A stretch of 7,173 nt of DNA, taken from Gemmatimonadota bacterium (GTDB taxonomy: Bacteria > Gemmatimonadota > Gemmatimonadetes > Gemmatimonadales > Gemmatimonadaceae). Location: the NCBI GenBank assembly GCA_028287205.1, contig JAQBQC010000024.1:1-7173 (forward strand), in the 5' to 3' direction. The first letter of the stretch is position 1. Each line of letters begins with the position of its first letter. Both the position numbers and the translations under genes were made by a program. The notes beneath the pieces are model-generated. The model saw only the letters and a program-made list of their open reading frames with translations. It was not told the origin of the DNA and ran no database searches. Shown here in pieces: positions 6,044 to 7,173 of this stretch.

Positions 6044-6843
6044 TCGAGCATTCCCAGCGACGGCGACGACGGCACCGCGACTTCGCGACGCGGCATGCGC
6101 CCGGCGAGATGCGCCTGGCGTCCCGCGTCCACGGCGAGACGCATCGCGTGCGCCATGCGAACCGGATCGTCGGCGGCGGCGAGCGCGGTGTTCATGAGAA
6201 TGCCGTCGACACCCTGCTCCATCGTGATGCACGCGTCGCTCGCGGTGCCGACGCCGGCATCGACGATCACGGGCACCGACAGCCGGTGCTTGATCGTGCG
6301 GATCGAATACGGGTTGAGGAGCCCGAGCCCCGATCCGATCGGCGACGCGAGCGGCATCACGGCGGCAGCTCCGGCATCTTCGAGACGAAGCGCCGTGATG
6401 AGATCATCATTCGTGTATGCGAGCACCACGAAGCCGTCGGACACGAGCGTGCGCGTGGCCTCGAGCAGGGCCGCGGTGTCGGGAAGGAGCGTGTCCTGGT
6501 CGCCGATGACCTCGAGCTTTACCCACTCGTTGAATCCCGCGGCACGCGCGAGCCGCGCGTAGCGCACGGCGTCTGCCGCGTTGTAGCACCCGGCGGTGTT
6601 CGAGAGGAGGAAGTATCGTGTGGGGTCGAGATGCGGGAGCACGCCGTCATCGCTGCTGCGATTCAGGTCCACGCGCCGCACCGCCACCGTCACCACCTCG
6701 GCGCCCGACGCATCGAGGGCGCGCACCATCTCGTCGGGTGAGCGATACTTTCCCGTGCCCACCATGAGACGCGACCGCAGCGTTCGCCCCGCGATGACGA
6801 ACGGCGTGTCGGTGCCGCCGGCGATGAGGGTCGACTCCGTCAT
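6040..6843 (-). CDS. thiG: Thiazole synthase ThiG
   Basis: A 267-residue TIM-barrel enzyme that condenses 1-deoxy-xylulose 5-phosphate, dehydroglycine and the ThiS thiocarboxylate sulfur into the thiazole phosphate of thiamine. Visible family motifs in order: RLMVGTGKY (25-33), AVRRVDL (54-60), SNTAGCYNAADAVRYARLAR (81-100), EWVKLEVIGD (106-115) with the Schiff-base lysine at K109, PLASPIGSGLGLLNP (164-178), VDAGVGTASD (194-203, phosphate binding) and DGILMNTA (213-220). Length is normal to slightly long; the extra residues are a variable N-terminal arm (1-12) and a tail after about residue 250. The ATG at 6841-6843 overlaps the thiS stop (ATGA) and is preceded by AGGTGG, so the start is secure. 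The stop overlaps the rsmB start in the same way. The source of dehydroglycine (ThiO or ThiH) is not in the window. Confidence 0.97.
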   Translation of the reverse strand: MTESTLIAGGTDTPFVIAGRTLRSRLMVGTGKYRSPDEMVRALDASGAEVVTVAVRRVDLNRSSDDGVLPHLDPTRYFLLSNTAGCYNAADAVRYARLARAAGFNEWVKLEVIGDQDTLLPDTAALLEATRTLVSDGFVVLAYTNDDLITALRLEDAGAAAVMPLASPIGSGLGLLNPYSIRTIKHRLSVPVIVDAGVGTASDACITMEQGVDGILMNTALAAADDPVRMAHAMRLAVDAGRQAHLAGRMPRREVAVPSSPSLGMLE

Positions 6844-7043
6844 CCGCCACCTACGAAATGGACGATCTCGACCGAATCGCCCGTCGCGAGCACCATCGAA
6901 TCGAGGCGGGAGCGGTCGCGAACGATCTCGCGATTGTGCTCGACGACCACGGCGTTCGCGTTCACCGCAAGCTCGCGCAGCAGGTCGCCGAGGGTGCTGC
7001 CGGCCGCAACCGTGCGCTCCTCGCCGTTCACGACGGGGATCAC
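6840..7043 (-). CDS. thiS: Sulfur carrier protein ThiS
   Basis: A 67-residue ubiquitin-fold protein that carries sulfur as a C-terminal thiocarboxylate to ThiG for thiazole formation. The sequence shows the family opening VNGEERTV (residues 5-12), the helix STLGDLLREL (16-25), the central VVVEHNREIV (32-41) and the ending GDSVEIVHFVGGG (55-67). The C-terminal Gly-Gly needed for adenylation by ThiF is present, and the FVGGG ending is common in the family. I chose the GTG at 7041-7043 because it gives the usual length of about 66 residues and begins 4 nt after the thiE stop. In-frame ATGs up to 7085 would add 14 residues that overlap thiE and look unlike ThiS. No strong Shine-Dalgarno is seen before the GTG, so coupling to thiE is likely. 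The stop overlaps the thiG start by 4 nt. The ThiF partner is not in the window. Confidence 0.93.
   Translation of the reverse strand: MIPVVNGEERTVAAGSTLGDLLRELAVNANAVVVEHNREIVRDRSRLDSMVLATGDSVEIVHFVGGG
6847..6852 (-). promoter_or_regulatory. Shine-Dalgarno of thiG inside the end of thiS
   Basis: The minus strand reads AGGTGG, a perfect match to the anti-Shine-Dalgarno core, 3 nt before the thiG ATG. The same bases are part of the codons for the Gly-rich tail of ThiS (GTA GGT GGC GGA). The spacing is short but the match is full, and it supports the chosen thiG start. Confidence 0.6.
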
Positions 7044-7047
7044 TCCA

Positions 7048-7173
7048 TCAGGACTGACCGCGCGCTGCTGCTCCATCTCCATCATAGTGTGAAAGATAGT
7101 CGGTAGCGGCGGCTTCCGCAGACGGTGCGCCCCAGATTCCGCTGATCGCGGCGACCCCGTACGCCCCGGCGTC
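7048..7173 (-). CDS. thiE: Thiamine phosphate synthase-like protein, C-terminal end (partial)
   Basis: Only the last 41 codons are in the window; the 5' part lies beyond the right edge. The reading frame ends at a TGA at 7048-7050. The visible start, DAGAYGVAAISGIWGAP, matches the last beta strand and phosphate-binding turn of the ThiE/TenI barrel (family pattern GAxGVAVxSAI), followed by an Ala-rich helix and a short polar tail. ThiE joins the thiazole phosphate to HMP-pyrophosphate to give thiamine phosphate in the cytoplasm. The gene stops 4 nt before the GTG start chosen for thiS, and a thiazole-synthesis gene pair follows, which supports the call. A TenI-type paralogue (thiazole tautomerase) has the same C-terminal fold and cannot be excluded from this fragment. 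The frame was read directly from the reverse complement. Confidence 0.72.
   Translation of the reverse strand, partial: DAGAYGVAAISGIWGAPSAEAAATDYLSHYDGDGAAARGQS

Noticed and set aside
6044..6232. A 63-codon N-terminal extension of RsmB
   Set aside because: It lies within thiG and is Arg/His-rich and unlike RsmB; the ATGA overlap start gives the normal domain layout.
4664..6562. A 632-codon open frame on the plus strand, opposite rsmB and thiG
   Set aside because: It is fully antisense to two genes with complete motifs. Its translation is rich in Arg, His, Ala and Glu with no recognisable domain, as expected when high-GC codons are read in reverse.
1..7173. Search for CRISPR arrays, insertion sequences, tRNA or rRNA genes, terminators and promoters
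   Set aside because: No direct repeat series, inverted-repeat ends, RNA gene signature or T-rich hairpin was seen by eye. Junctions are too tight to hold independent promoters or terminators outside coding sequence.

Overview
The window is gene-dense, high-GC bacterial DNA. Every gene I can support lies on the minus strand, so transcription runs from high to low coordinates. It holds nine complete genes and two partial ones. In transcription order they are: end of a thiE-like gene, thiS, thiG, rsmB, a PASTA-domain membrane protein, rpe, a TlpA/ResA-type thioredoxin, a YbbR-like protein, tsaD, lgt, and the start of an unrecognised gene. There is no gap over 4 nt between genes, and no promoter, terminator, RNA gene, mobile element, repeat or CRISPR array. 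Eight of ten junctions are 4-nt ATGA or GTGA overlaps, so this looks like the middle of one long, translationally coupled operon.

Right part (about 6040-7173): thiazole synthesis for thiamine. thiE supplies the coupling enzyme, ThiS the sulfur carrier and ThiG the thiazole synthase. Centre (about 3298-6043): rsmB (16S rRNA m5C methyltransferase), a three-PASTA single-pass membrane protein with no kinase domain, and rpe (pentose phosphate pathway). Left part (1-3301): mostly envelope proteins, namely a membrane-anchored thioredoxin, a one-domain YbbR-like membrane protein and the lipoprotein diacylglyceryl transferase Lgt. tsaD (tRNA t6A modification) sits between the last two. The window ends inside a gene of unknown function.

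The organism is a free-living type of bacterium with high GC and many coupled genes. The order rsmB - PASTA - rpe - TlpA - YbbR - tsaD - lgt fits my memory of Gemmatimonadota genomes, but this is an inference of moderate confidence and no marker in the window proves it. The order also echoes the Bacillus arrangement rsmB-rlmN-prpC-prkC-rsgA-rpe, with the kinase-less PASTA protein where the PASTA kinase PrkC would be. Most genes are ordinary housekeeping genes. The items most worth a second look are the stand-alone PASTA protein, the stand-alone YbbR-like protein, the unknown gene at the left edge and the substitutions in Lgt. I saw no clear sign of a new defence or mobile system.
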